A stretch of 41,208 bases of DNA from Actinomycetota bacterium (lineage in GTDB: Bacteria > Actinomycetota > Acidimicrobiia > Spongiisociales > UBA11373), in NCBI GenBank assembly GCA_018821365.1, contig JAHJML010000016.1, positions 1 through 41,208 of the forward strand, read 5' to 3'. The notes under the pieces are model-generated. The model had not been told where the DNA came from, did no database searches, and was given only the letters and a program-made list of their open reading frames with translations. Both the position numbers and the translations under genes were made by a program. This document shows, piece by piece, positions 30,155 through 39,072 of this stretch (the stretch's first letter is position 1; each line of letters begins with the position of its first letter).

Positions 30155-31810
30155 GTGTCCGGTCCGCGGCCTGTCAGGGCTCCGCGCGGCACCTCGCTGA
30201 CCACCGGCGGGTGGCTGCAGGAGGCCGCCCTGCGGTGCCTGATGAACAACCTCGATCCGGAGGTGGCCGAGAACCCCGATGAACTGGTGGTCTACGGGGG
30301 GCGGGGCAAGGCGGCCCGCTCGTGGGAGGCCTTCGATGCGATCGTCGCCACCCTGACCGGTCTGCGGGACGACGAGACCATGCTGGTGCAATCCGGCAAG
30401 CCGGTGGGGGTGTTCCGGACTCACGAACTGGCCCCCCGGGTGCTGATCGCCAACAGCCTGCTGGTACCGGATTGGGCCGACTGGGAGACCTTCTGGGATC
30501 TCGAGGCGGCCGGCTTGATGATGTACGGCCAGATGACGGCCGGTTCATGGATCTACATCGGCACCCAGGGGATCCTGCAGGGCACCTATCAGACCTTCGT
30601 CGCCATCGCCGAGCAGCGGTTCGGCGGAACCCTGCGAGGGACCCTCACGCTGACCGCCGGCCTCGGCGGGATGGGCGGCGCCCAGCCGTTGGCCGTCACC
30701 ATGGCCGACGGGGTGGCGCTCTGCGTGGAGGTCGATCCCGGGCGGATCCGCCGCCGCCTCGAGACTCGGTACCTCGACGTGATGGCCGCCGACCTCGACG
30801 AAGCGGTCGCCATGTGCCTGGCCGCCAAGGCAGAAGGGCGCCGCCTCTCGGTGGGCGTCGAGGGCAACGCCGCCGATGTGTTCCCCGAGTTGCTGGGGCG
30901 CGGCGTGGAGATCGACATCGTCACCGACCAGACGTCGGCTCACGACCCGCTCAACGGGTACATCCCTCGCGGCTACGACCTCGCCGGGGCCGCCGACCTG
31001 CGCATCAAGGACCGTGACCGGTACCTGCAGGAGTCCCGCGCCTCGATGGCCCGCCATTGCGCTGCCATGGTCGGCTTCCAGAAGGCGGGCGCCGAGGTGT
31101 TCGACTACGGCAACAACCTGCGGGGCGAGGCCAAGATGGGCGGGTTCGCCGACGCCTTCGCCTATCCCGGGTTCGTCCCCGCCTACATCCGCCCGCTGTT
31201 CTGCGAGGGGATGGGGCCGTTCCGGTGGGTGGCCCTGTCCGGTGATCCCGCCGACATCGCCGTCACCGACCGGGCGCTGGCGAGGCTGTTCCCCGACAAC
31301 CGCCCACTGCACCGCTGGCTGGAGTTGGCGCGCGAGCGGGTGGCGTTCCAGGGCCTCCCGGCCCGGATCTGCTGGCTCGGCTACGGGGAGCGGGACCGGG
31401 CCGGCCTGGCCTTCAACGACCTGGTCCGCCGCGGCGAGATCACCGCACCGATCGTCATCGGGCGGGATCACCTCGACTCGGGGTCGGTGGCCTCCCCGTA
31501 CCGGGAGACCGAGGGCATGGCCGACGGCTCGGATGCCGTGGCCGATTGGCCCATCCTCAATGCGCTCCTCAACACCGCCTCGGGGGCTGCCTGGGTGGCG
31601 GTCCACCACGGCGGCGGTGTCGGCATCGGAAAGTCGATCCACGCCGGTGCCCAGGTGGTGGCAGACGGCACCGACGACGGCGCCTTCCGACTGGAGAGGG
31701 TGCTGACCAACGATCCCGGGACCGGGGTGATGCGGCACGCCGATGCCGGGTACCCGCGAGCGATCGAGGTGGCCGCCGAACGGGGCGTCCGTCTCCCGAT
31801 GCAAGAATGA
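30155..31810 (+). CDS. hutU: Urocanate hydratase
   Basis: A 551-residue HutU (family about 550-560), which converts urocanate to imidazolonepropionate using tightly bound NAD. Characteristic segments are [34 protein letters not shown] (NAD loop), [35 protein letters not shown] and [21 protein letters not shown] 30155 is chosen because GAGGAGG lies four to five bases ahead and the N-terminus then matches the family; the open frame to 30053 overlaps the promoter region of the divergent gene. Its stop overlaps the hutI start as ATGA, so the two are translationally coupled. Confidence 0.95.
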   Translation: MSGPRPVRAPRGTSLTTGGWLQEAALRCLMNNLDPEVAENPDELVVYGGRGKAARSWEAFDAIVATLTGLRDDETMLVQSGKPVGVFRTHELAPRVLIANSLLVPDWADWETFWDLEAAGLMMYGQMTAGSWIYIGTQGILQGTYQTFVAIAEQRFGGTLRGTLTLTAGLGGMGGAQPLAVTMADGVALCVEVDPGRIRRRLETRYLDVMAADLDEAVAMCLAAKAEGRRLSVGVEGNAADVFPELLGRGVEIDIVTDQTSAHDPLNGYIPRGYDLAGAADLRIKDRDRYLQESRASMARHCAAMVGFQKAGAEVFDYGNNLRGEAKMGGFADAFAYPGFVPAYIRPLFCEGMGPFRWVALSGDPADIAVTDRALARLFPDNRPLHRWLELARERVAFQGLPARICWLGYGERDRAGLAFNDLVRRGEITAPIVIGRDHLDSGSVASPYRETEGMADGSDAVADWPILNALLNTASGAAWVAVHHGGGVGIGKSIHAGAQVVADGTDDGAFRLERVLTNDPGTGVMRHADAGYPRAIEVAAERGVRLPMQE

Positions 31811-33036
31811 GTGGGAGCCTGCTGGTCACCGGGATCGGGGAACTGGTCACCAACTCACCCGGGTCCGGCGATCTGCTCGGCGCCGTCGCCGATGCCGCGG
31901 TGGCGATCGGCGACGGGGTGGTGGTGTGGGCCGGGCCTGAAGCCGATCTCCCCGATGAGCACCGTGGCGGCGCCTCGATCGATGTCGGGGGCAGGGCCGT
32001 CATCCCCGGATTCGTCGACGCTCATACCCATCTGGTGTTCGGTGGCGATCGATCGGACGAGTTCGCCAGACGGCTGCGAGGCGAGTCGTACCGTCAGATC
32101 CTGGCGGCAGGAGGCGGGATCCACGCCACGGTGGCGGCCACCCGCCGGGCGTCGGACTCGGACCTGATCGCCGATGCCGCCGCCAGGGCCCTCCGCATGC
32201 TGGCATCGGGCACCACGACCGTCGAGGTGAAGTCGGGCTACGGGTTGGACACCGCCACCGAGGTGCGGATGCTGCGGGCCGCCGCAGAGGTGGACGCCGC
32301 GACGCCCATCGACGTGGTCCCCACCTTCCTGGGAGCCCATGTCGTCGATCGCGGATCCGATCGGGATGACTACCTGCGCCTGGTGGTGGGCGAGATGCTC
32401 CCCGCCTGCGCCCCGTTGGCCCGCTTCTGCGACGTGTTCTCCGATGAGGGGGCGTTCACGGTGGAGGAGGCCCGCATCGTGCTGGAGGCGGGCCTCGCCC
32501 ACGGCCTGCGCCCCCGGATCCATGCCGATCAACTCAGCCACACCGGGGCGGCCGCCCTCGCCGCCCGGTTGGGGGCCGCCTCGGCCGATCACCTGGATCA
32601 CGCCACTCCCGAGGATGCCGCCGCCCTGCGGGAGGCGGGGACGGTGGCGGTGCTGCTACCGGGCGCCTCGTTCTCGCTGCGCTCGTCGCCGGCACCGGGC
32701 CGGATGCTGTGGGATGCCGGCGTCACCGTGGCGTTGGCGACCGACTGCAATCCGGGAACGTCCTACGTCGAGTCGATGCCGCTCGTGGTGGCGCTCGCCT
32801 GCCTCGAGATGGGCCTCACCCCCGCCGAGGCGCTGTGGGGGGCAACCCGGGGCGGGGCGCTGGCGCTCGAGATGCCCGACCGGGGCTGGATCGGGCCGGG
32901 GGCCATCGGCGACCTGGTGGTGCTGGATGCCCCCTCGCACCTCCACATCCCCTACCGGCCCGGAACCGCTCTGGTCGACACGGTGATCAAGCGCGGTGAG
33001 ATCGTCGCCGGCCTCCGCCCGGAGGCCGATCGGTAG
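31807..33036 (+). CDS. hutI: Imidazolonepropionase
   Basis: A 409-residue amidohydrolase that opens imidazolonepropionate to N-formimino-L-glutamate. The metal-binding [10 protein letters not shown] lies at residues 71-80 (His73, His75), VKSGYGLD and PTFLGAH follow, then RIHADQL and the metal-binding Asp in ATDCNPGT. The ATG overlaps the hutU stop. The product would be taken by the fused formimidoyltransferase 6 kb downstream; no HutF or HutG alternative is present in the window. The gene converges with the sensor kinase with 15 bases between stops and no evident terminator. Confidence 0.95.
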   Translation: MSGSLLVTGIGELVTNSPGSGDLLGAVADAAVAIGDGVVVWAGPEADLPDEHRGGASIDVGGRAVIPGFVDAHTHLVFGGDRSDEFARRLRGESYRQILAAGGGIHATVAATRRASDSDLIADAAARALRMLASGTTTVEVKSGYGLDTATEVRMLRAAAEVDAATPIDVVPTFLGAHVVDRGSDRDDYLRLVVGEMLPACAPLARFCDVFSDEGAFTVEEARIVLEAGLAHGLRPRIHADQLSHTGAAALAARLGAASADHLDHATPEDAAALREAGTVAVLLPGASFSLRSSPAPGRMLWDAGVTVALATDCNPGTSYVESMPLVVALACLEMGLTPAEALWGATRGGALALEMPDRGWIGPGAIGDLVVLDAPSHLHIPYRPGTALVDTVIKRGEIVAGLRPEADR

Positions 33037-33051
33037 CCTCTCGCCGCACCT

Positions 33052-34236
33052 TCAGGGAGCCGTTGGTGGAGAAGCGGTGAACCCCGGTCGGGTGGCCGAG
33101 GGGAGTGTCACCGTGAAGGTGGAGCCCTGGTGGGGGCCTTCTGACGCGGCGGTGATCGTCCCCCCGTGGGCAGCGGCGATCCCCCGGGCGATGGTCAGTC
33201 CGATTCCCGCTCCTCCTGCGGAACCGGCATCGCCGTCGATCCGGAAGAAGCGATCGAACACCCGGTCGACGTGCTCGGGGGGGATCCCGGCGCCGGTGTC
33301 GGAGACCGCCACCACGCAGGAGCCTCCCCGAAGTGCTCCCGAGAGCGTCACGGTGCCGCCCGACGGGGTGTGCTGCAGGGCGTTGCGGAGCAGGTTGGCG
33401 AACACCTGCCCCATCCGATCGACGTCGATCATCGCCGGAAGGTCCGGCATCTCCTCGATCACGATCTCGACGCCGGCGCTGCGGAAAGCCGCCGTGAGGC
33501 CCCGGGCGGCGGCGGCGGCGACCGTCGCCAGGTCGGCGCTGCCGACCCGGAGGTCGAAGGCGGCCTCGTCGGTGCGGGAGAGCGCTCCGAGATCGTCGGC
33601 CAACCGGCGCAGGCGCCCGGTTTCGTGCCGCATCGCCGCCAGGATGTCGTCGTCGGGTGCGAACACCCCATCTTCGAGTCCCTCGACGAAACCGTCGAGG
33701 GCGGTGATCGGCGTCCGTAACTCGTGAGAGAGATCCGACACCAGCCGGGCACGCCGCGCCTCGGTGCCGGCGAGGGCGGCACCGAGTGCGTTGACATCGG
33801 TGGCGAGGAGGGCGAGTTCGCGCTCGCCGGGCTCGGGAACTTCCTGGTCGTAGTGGCCCTCGGCCATGTTGCGGACGGCGGTCCCCATCCGCGAGATGGG
33901 CCGCACCAACCGCTTCGAGACGACCGCGGCGGCGGCCGCACTCGCCACCACCCCGGTGGCGATGGCCACCAGCAGGGCCAGGTCGAGCGATCCGGTGAAG
34001 GCGTCCCGCAGATCGCTCTCGATGGCGCCGGCCGGTTGGGCCGTGCCATCACCGCCGCCCCTCCCGGGACCGCCCCCCTGGCTCCACCCGTACCTCTGGC
34101 CGATCCGCTGCACCTCCGAGTCGAACAGGTGCGGCCCGAGGAGGCGGGCGGTGGCGAACAGGGCGACGGCGCCGACCGCCACCACCACCAGGTTGGCGAC
34201 GAGCAGGCGGAAGGCGAGGCTGCGGCGCCGCCCCAT
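33052..34236 (-). CDS. Sensor histidine kinase of a two-component system
   Basis: A 394-residue membrane kinase. Helix 1 spans about 9-31 and helix 2 about 84-106, enclosing a short outside loop that is Gly-rich (SQGGGPGRGGG) and thus an unlikely classical ligand pocket. A HAMP domain follows, then the phosphoacceptor His171 in SDLSHELRTP, the N box NLLRNALQH, and the G boxes DTGAGIP and GAGIGLTI. ATG 34236 overlaps the response-regulator stop as TGATG, so kinase synthesis is coupled. It probably senses something in or near the membrane. The secreted GDG-repeat gene beside it is a candidate target. Confidence 0.94.
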   Translation of the reverse strand: MGRRRSLAFRLLVANLVVVAVGAVALFATARLLGPHLFDSEVQRIGQRYGWSQGGGPGRGGGDGTAQPAGAIESDLRDAFTGSLDLALLVAIATGVVASAAAAAVVSKRLVRPISRMGTAVRNMAEGHYDQEVPEPGERELALLATDVNALGAALAGTEARRARLVSDLSHELRTPITALDGFVEGLEDGVFAPDDDILAAMRHETGRLRRLADDLGALSRTDEAAFDLRVGSADLATVAAAAARGLTAAFRSAGVEIVIEEMPDLPAMIDVDRMGQVFANLLRNALQHTPSGGTVTLSGALRGGSCVVAVSDTGAGIPPEHVDRVFDRFFRIDGDAGSAGGAGIGLTIARGIAAAHGGTITAASEGPHQGSTFTVTLPSATRPGFTASPPTAP

Positions 34237-34928
34237 CACCCGACCACCTTGTAGCCGACGCCGCGCACCGTAGCGATGATCCGCGGGGCGGTGGCGTCGT
34301 CGCCGATCGCCCTGCGCAACTTGCGAATGTGCACGTCGACCACCCGTTCGTCGCCGATGTGGTCCCAGCCCCACACCTGCTCCAGCAGTTGGCGGCGGGA
34401 GTACACCCTCCCCGGTGCGGCGGCCATCGTGGAGAGCAACTCGAACTCGAGGGCGGTCAGCGTGACCGGTTCGCCGTCGACCGTGACCTCGTGGCGCTCC
34501 AGGTCCACTCGCAGCGCACCGGCGGCCATGAGCCCCGATGGGTTGGATCGGGCCGCCTCGGGCCGCTCCCGGCGGAGCACGGCCTTGACCCTGGCCACCA
34601 GTTCCTTGGTGCTGAAGGGCTTGGTCACGTAGTCGTCGGCACCGACGGTCAGGCCGATGACGAGGTCCGTCTCCTCGGCGCGCGCGGTCAGCATGATCAC
34701 GTACACATCGGAGCGGCGCCGGATGTCGCGCAGCACCTCGATGCCGTCCTTCCCCGGCATCATCACATCGAGGAGGACCAGGTCCGGGGCCCACCGATCG
34801 AACTCGATGAGGCCGGTGGCGCCGTCGGAGGCCTCGGTGACGTCGAAACCCTCCCGGCGGAGGTAGGTGGAGACGATGCGGCGGATGTTCGCCTCGTCGT
34901 CGATGACGAGGATCCGGTGGGGGCGCAT
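34236..34928 (-). CDS. OmpR/PhoB-family response regulator
   Basis: A 230-residue DNA-binding regulator. The receiver has Asp10-Asp11, phosphoacceptor Asp54 (VLLDVMMPG), the switch residue in IMLTARAEE and Lys103 in VTKPF. The C-terminal winged helix of the OmpR type has LTALEFELLSTMAAAPGRV, SRRQLLEQVWG and VDVHIRKLRRAIG. It is the partner of the kinase whose gene overlaps its stop. TAACAT lies six bases before the ATG, and the spacer CCCCTC holds no ribosome site, so the message is probably leaderless. Binding sites for it cannot be predicted here. Confidence 0.95.
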   Translation of the reverse strand: MRPHRILVIDDEANIRRIVSTYLRREGFDVTEASDGATGLIEFDRWAPDLVLLDVMMPGKDGIEVLRDIRRRSDVYVIMLTARAEETDLVIGLTVGADDYVTKPFSTKELVARVKAVLRRERPEAARSNPSGLMAAGALRVDLERHEVTVDGEPVTLTALEFELLSTMAAAPGRVYSRRQLLEQVWGWDHIGDERVVDVHIRKLRRAIGDDATAPRIIATVRGVGYKVVG

Positions 34929-34934
34929 GAGGGG

Positions 34935-34940
34935 ATGTTA
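34935..34940 (-). promoter_or_regulatory. -10 box of a leaderless promoter (response regulator)
   Basis: TAACAT on the minus strand ends six bases before the ATG. It sits in the 61-base gap after the GDG-repeat gene. Confidence 0.6.
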
Positions 34941-34989
34941 GAGACGGGCTCCGGTACCTCCGGAACCCGTCTCGTCACAGTCGGCTCGG

Positions 34990-35433
34990 TTAGCGGTTTC
35001 TGCCGTGCTGGGCGCCGGAGGGCGTCCCGCTGGGGGCGCCGCTGCCGTCGCAGTCGCCGCTGCCGTAGCAGTCGCCGCTGCCGTCGCCGGGCCCGAACCC
35101 GGTACCGTCACCGGGCCCGTTGCCGGACAGGCCGGTCCCGTCACCGGGCCCGTAGCCGTTGCCGGAACCACTTCCGATGCCGGTGCCGTTCCCGGTTCCA
35201 TCGCCGGGTCCATAGCCGGTGCCGTCGCCGGGCGCCGGGGCGAGCCCGGATCCGTCGCCCACCCCGTACCCGTATGCGTTGCCGGTTCCGTCACAGTCCT
35301 GCATCTGGGCCTGAGACTGGGTCTGGGCCTTGGCGGAGTTGCCGTTGCCGTTTCCGCCGGCGGCAAACGCCACGACCGGCACCGCTGCCAGCACGGCGAC
35401 CACCGCCGTCACCACAACAATCTTGCGGATCAT
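34990..35433 (-). CDS. Secreted glycine/aspartate repeat protein
   Basis: A 147-residue exported protein. A classical signal peptide (MIRKIVVVTAVVAVLAAVPVVAFA) is followed by a short Gln/Ser-rich part, then about 85 residues of low-complexity repeats with the units GPGDGTG and GDGSG, three cysteines (CDG, and DCYGSGDCDG), and a short tail. The regular Gly-Asp spacing could bind calcium or other divalent ions, or make a flexible wall-associated chain; it is not the RTX consensus. AAGGAG precedes the ATG by nine bases. It lies just upstream of a two-component system on the same strand, suggesting linked control. No family recognised. Confidence 0.7.
   Translation of the reverse strand: MIRKIVVVTAVVAVLAAVPVVAFAAGGNGNGNSAKAQTQSQAQMQDCDGTGNAYGYGVGDGSGLAPAPGDGTGYGPGDGTGNGTGIGSGSGNGYGPGDGTGLSGNGPGDGTGFGPGDGSGDCYGSGDCDGSGAPSGTPSGAQHGRNR
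35105..35153. repeat. Internal DNA repeats in the GDG gene
   Basis: CCGTCACCGGGCCCGT occurs at 35105-35120 and 35138-35153, with looser copies on both sides that match the GPGDGTG protein repeats. Slippage or recombination could change the number of units. Confidence 0.8.
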
Positions 35434-35591
35434 GTTTCGTCTCTCCTTGCGGGGCGCTCCGCCCCTTCGCTGTTTCGTACACCCATAGGGAACCTCTCCC
35501 GCATGAACGGTCGGAGACACGCTGTGTGAAGCCCTCGTGAACCCCGGCGGTGCAGGAATCGGGCAGACGCGGGCCGAGAGTCGGAGGCACC

Positions 35592-35759
35592 ATGGATGGC
35601 GCCGCCATCGACGGGCTGTTCGGTCGCTGCGGAGACGCCCCCCGCCGGAAGCACCGTCGCCGTGGTGCGGGGCGGCGAGGTCGCGACGTTCGCCGAGGGG
35701 AGCGCCGATCCGGAGCGGAGGGACGCCGGCCCGGTTGGGTTGCGGTTCTTGGGGGATCA
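35592..35759 (+). pseudogene. Serine beta-lactamase-family N-terminal remnant with frameshift
   Basis: An ATG at 35592 with GGAGG in good position opens MDGAAIDGLFGRCGDAP, then the frame breaks at a run of six C (35638-35643). Removing one C restores AGSTVAVVRGGEVATFAEGSADPERR, which closely follows the N-terminal strand region of class C beta-lactamase-like and esterase proteins (P.G..VAVV.DGE......G.AD). The expected SxxK motif never appears: similarity stops around 35755, about 45 bases before the DUF885 start. So this is both frameshifted and truncated. The rest of the gap back to 35434 shows no gene. Confidence 0.45.
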
Positions 35760-35801
35760 GGTGCGAGAATCGCGGTCCGGGCGAGGCGGAGGAGGATGTC
35801 G

Positions 35802-37700
35802 ATGCGGCGAGTGGTGGCCATCGTCGTGGCATTGGCGATGGTGGGTGGCGGGTGTTCCTCGGGAGCGGCGGAGTCCTCGACCACGGAGACCACCGGGGGG
35901 ACGTCGAGCACGGTCGCCGACACGACGACTCCGACCACCACCGGACCCCCCACTGCCGCAGACCTCGTGGTGACCCGCTTGGCCGGGTTGCCGTTCGATG
36001 AGTTCGCCGACCGCTCGTTCGAGGAGTTGCTGCTGCGGAGCCCCCAGTTGGTCACCGAACTCGGCATCAACGATCGGCTCGGGTCGGACCGGGCCGCCCT
36101 CGACGATCTCTCCGACGGGTTCGTCGCCGACACGATGGAGATCGAGTCGGCGGTCCTCGACCTGCTCCACGGGTTCGACCGCGCCTCGCTCGATCCCAAT
36201 GCCGGGCTCACCTACGACGTGTACGAGTGGTACCTCGACGACCTGGTGCGGGGCCATCCCTTCGTGCACCACGACTATCCACTCCATCATTCGCTGGGGT
36301 CGTACCACTGGAACACCTTCTTCTACTTCACCGACACCTTCCCCCTCGCCACCGTCGAGGACGCAGAGGACTTCGTGACCGCGGTCGGGCAGGTCGGCCG
36401 TCAGGCGGTCCAGGTCCTCGACGGCCTCGAGATCCGGGAGGCGATGGGCATCTACCCGCCCGACTTCATCGTCGAGATGGTCCGCGAGGCGATGAAAGGC
36501 CAACTCGGGATGAGGACCCTGGTGGTGGACGACGTCGACCCGACCGCCAACGAGATCTACCGGCGCTTCGAGGAGGACACGGCCGGCCTCGGCCTGGACT
36601 CGGGCCGGCGGGACGGGCTCCTCGACGACCTGAAGACGGCGATCAGCGAGTCGGTGGCACCCGCCTGGATCGATCTGATCACCTACCTGGATCACCTCAG
36701 GGGCATCGCCGGATCCGATGCCGGGGTGTGGAAGTTGCCCGACGGTGAGGCCTACTACGCCTATCTGCTCCACCGGGAGACGTCGACCGATCTGACCGCC
36801 GCTGAGATCCACGCGTTGGGACTCGCCGAAGTGGACCGTGTCCGCGGCGAACTGCGGGACGTCTTCGAGGGACTCGGGTACGGCGCCGACATCAGCCTGT
36901 CGGACGCCTTGACCCGGGTGGTGGTCGAGGGCGGTGTCGTCGACACCAGGGTGGAGGGGCCTGAGGCCGTGATCGATGCGTACCAGGGGTACCTGGCCAG
37001 AATCGAACCGGCTCTGGATGCCGTGTTCGACCTGCAGCCGGCCGCACCGCTCGCCATCGAAGCCGACCGGTCGTTCGGCGGCGGCGGGGGTTTCTACAGC
37101 CCCGGGTCGCTCGACGGCACCCGCCCGGGTGCGTTCTACGCCGGTTCCGCCCCCGGGGCGGTGGCCCGCTACCAAATGGCGACGATCCTCCACCACGAAG
37201 GCGTGCCGGGCCACCACTTCCAGATCGCCCTCGCCCAGGAGTTGGGACTGCCCCTGATGAGGTCGGTGGTCAACTTCAACGGGTACGTGGAGGGGTGGGC
37301 CGTGTATGCGGAATACCTGGCCGAGGAGATGGGGGTGTACGACGACGACCCCTACGGCGACGTCGGGCGCCTCTACCTGGAGTTGCTGCGGGCGGTCCGC
37401 CTGGTGGCCGACACCGGGATCCACTCGGTGCGCTGGACCCGGCAGGAGGCCGGGGACTACATGATCCGGGCGATGGAGGGGTGGACCCACGAGGTCGACC
37501 GGTACATCGTGATGCCCGCCCAGGCAACCGGCTACAAGGTCGGGATGCTCGAGATCCTCCGCCTGCGGGGCATCGCCGAGAGGGAGATGGGCGACGCCTT
37601 CGATCTCGCCGGGTTTCACGATGTCGTGATCGGGCACGGCTCGCTGCCGCTGGAGATTCTGGGCCGCCTGGTCGATGAGTGGATAGCCGGAGGTTCGTGA
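35802..37700 (+). CDS. DUF885-family lipoprotein, putative metallopeptidase
   Basis: A 632-residue exported protein. The signal MRRVVAIVVALAMVGGGCSS ends in an unusual lipobox (GGGC), followed by a Thr-rich linker. The body fits DUF885, a zinc-peptidase-like family with the HExxxxH-type motif HHEGVPGHHFQ and later FNGYVEGWAVYAEYLAEEMG, whose Glu probably completes the metal site. Residues further on (YIVMPAQATGYKVG) are also family-typical. It should act outside the membrane on peptides. ATG 35802 has GGAGG six bases ahead; ATG 35796 abuts that site. The upstream 250 bases hold a beta-lactamase-like remnant. Confidence 0.87.
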   Translation: MRRVVAIVVALAMVGGGCSSGAAESSTTETTGGTSSTVADTTTPTTTGPPTAADLVVTRLAGLPFDEFADRSFEELLLRSPQLVTELGINDRLGSDRAALDDLSDGFVADTMEIESAVLDLLHGFDRASLDPNAGLTYDVYEWYLDDLVRGHPFVHHDYPLHHSLGSYHWNTFFYFTDTFPLATVEDAEDFVTAVGQVGRQAVQVLDGLEIREAMGIYPPDFIVEMVREAMKGQLGMRTLVVDDVDPTANEIYRRFEEDTAGLGLDSGRRDGLLDDLKTAISESVAPAWIDLITYLDHLRGIAGSDAGVWKLPDGEAYYAYLLHRETSTDLTAAEIHALGLAEVDRVRGELRDVFEGLGYGADISLSDALTRVVVEGGVVDTRVEGPEAVIDAYQGYLARIEPALDAVFDLQPAAPLAIEADRSFGGGGGFYSPGSLDGTRPGAFYAGSAPGAVARYQMATILHHEGVPGHHFQIALAQELGLPLMRSVVNFNGYVEGWAVYAEYLAEEMGVYDDDPYGDVGRLYLELLRAVRLVADTGIHSVRWTRQEAGDYMIRAMEGWTHEVDRYIVMPAQATGYKVGMLEILRLRGIAEREMGDAFDLAGFHDVVIGHGSLPLEILGRLVDEWIAGGS

Positions 37701-37731
37701 TCAGGTACGGTGGAAGGCAGAAGGAGGACCG

Positions 37732-38448
37732 ATGCCGACGCCTCACATCTCTGCGCCCGACGGCGCCGTCGCCGAGGCGGTGCTGCTGCCCGGCGACCCG
37801 CTGCGAGCCAAGTACATCGCCGAGACCTTCCTGACCGGCGCCCGCCAGATCACCGGGGTCCGCAACATGCTCGGCTTCACCGGGGAGCACGGGGGGATGG
37901 CGGTCTCGGTGATGGGCACCGGGATGGGCATCCCGTCCGCTTCGATCTACTGCACGGAGTTGATCCGCCACTACGGGGTGCAGCGCCTGGTGCGGGTGGG
38001 GTCGTGCGGCGCGATCGGAGACGGTCCCCGGTTGCGGGACGTCATCGTGGCGACCGGGGCTTCCACCGATTCGGGGGTCAACCGGCAGCGCTTCGGCGGC
38101 ATGGACTTCCCCGCCGTCGCCGACTTCGGGTTGGCGAGGGCGGCGGTTGCCGCCGCCGAGGCCAGGGGAGCGGCGGTTCGGACCGGAGTCGTCCACAGCG
38201 CCGATCTCTTCTACGTGCCCGACGCCGCCGTGTTCGCCACCCTGGAGAGGATGGGCATCCTGGCGGTCGAGATGGAGGCCGCCGGCCTGTACGGTCTCGC
38301 CGCCGAGCACGGCGCCAGGGCGTTGGCGATCGTGACGGTCACCGACCTCATCGGCAAGGAAGAGAAGATGTCGTCCGAAGAGCGGGAGACCAGCCTGGCC
38401 GAGATGATCGAGATCGCCCTCGACGCCCTCCACCGCGACGCCGGCTAG
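37732..38448 (+). CDS. deoD: Purine-nucleoside phosphorylase, DeoD type
   Basis: A 238-residue hexameric-type purine nucleoside phosphorylase (E. coli DeoD has 239). It splits purine (deoxy)nucleosides with phosphate. TPHISA, MPGDPLRAKYIAE-like LLPGDPLRAKYIAE, RVGSCGA (Arg88, phosphate), GVEMEAAG-like AVEMEAAGLYG and the catalytic Asp205 in TVTDLI are all present. AGAAGGAGG precedes the ATG. It ends four bases inside the acyltransferase gene coming from the other strand, so the two converge and overlap. Thirty-one bases separate it from the DUF885 gene, and co-transcription is possible. Confidence 0.94.
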   Translation: MPTPHISAPDGAVAEAVLLPGDPLRAKYIAETFLTGARQITGVRNMLGFTGEHGGMAVSVMGTGMGIPSASIYCTELIRHYGVQRLVRVGSCGAIGDGPRLRDVIVATGASTDSGVNRQRFGGMDFPAVADFGLARAAVAAAEARGAAVRTGVVHSADLFYVPDAAVFATLERMGILAVEMEAAGLYGLAAEHGARALAIVTVTDLIGKEEKMSSEERETSLAEMIEIALDALHRDAG

Positions 38449-39065
38449 ACCTCCGGCAGCGCAAACCGCTCCGGGTACCGGGGGCGCTTGCCGCCGTAGA
38501 ACTCCCCGAGCCGGGCGAAGTCGGCGGCCATGTCGCCGGTGGGGACGAACCAGGTGTCGGCGCCGACGATCCGCCGCCCGTAGTCGACGTAGGCCAGCAG
38601 CAGCGGCACCTGTGCCCCGTTGGCGATGTGGTAGAAGCCGGTCCGCCAGGTGGTGACGGGACTCAATCCCGCCTCGGGGGCGATTCCGATCCGCATCCGG
38701 TCGTTCTCCTCGAACATCCGCACCACCCCGGCCACCCGGCCGTCGCCGCTGTCGGCGGGATCGACCGGGATCCCGCCGAGCCAGCGGAAGAAGTAGAAGA
38801 ACGGTCCCCGGAACAGGGTGTGCTTGCCCAACCAATTGGCCTTGATCCGGTGCTTGAGGGCCAGCGAGACCAGGAGCGGGAAGTCCCAGAACGAGGTGTG
38901 GGGAGCGATCACGGCCACCCAGGAGGGCGTGTCGGGGAGTCGGACGCTGGTCCTCCAGCGTTTGACCCACAACAGGGTGACCCCGACGAGGCGCAGGATC
39001 GATCTCAGGATTGGTGTGTCGAAGACGGTGAAGCGGGGTGGATGGGTCGGAAGCACTCGGGACAT
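38445..39065 (-). CDS. PlsC-like acyltransferase
   Basis: A 206-residue member of the lysophospholipid acyltransferase superfamily. The catalytic HxxxxD is present in APHTSFWDF, followed by NWLGKHTLFRGPFFYFFRWLGGIPVD. The usual second motif (F.EGTRS) reads IAPEAGLSPV, a variant seen in the short YihG/MlaF-distant group of actinobacterial proteins; the acceptor is therefore uncertain. An acyl-glycerol-phosphate is the default guess. A hydrophobic segment near residues 20-35 may lie on the membrane. It starts seven bases after the FTCD stop on the same strand without a good ribosome site, so it probably depends on FTCD translation. Confidence 0.8.
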   Translation of the reverse strand: MSRVLPTHPPRFTVFDTPILRSILRLVGVTLLWVKRWRTSVRLPDTPSWVAVIAPHTSFWDFPLLVSLALKHRIKANWLGKHTLFRGPFFYFFRWLGGIPVDPADSGDGRVAGVVRMFEENDRMRIGIAPEAGLSPVTTWRTGFYHIANGAQVPLLLAYVDYGRRIVGADTWFVPTGDMAADFARLGEFYGGKRPRYPERFALPEV

Positions 39066-39072
39066 GGTCGGA

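Noticed and set aside
35757-37637. Open minus-strand frame of about 620 codons
   Set aside because: Mirror frame of the DUF885 gene; no motif, no signal, low-complexity translation.
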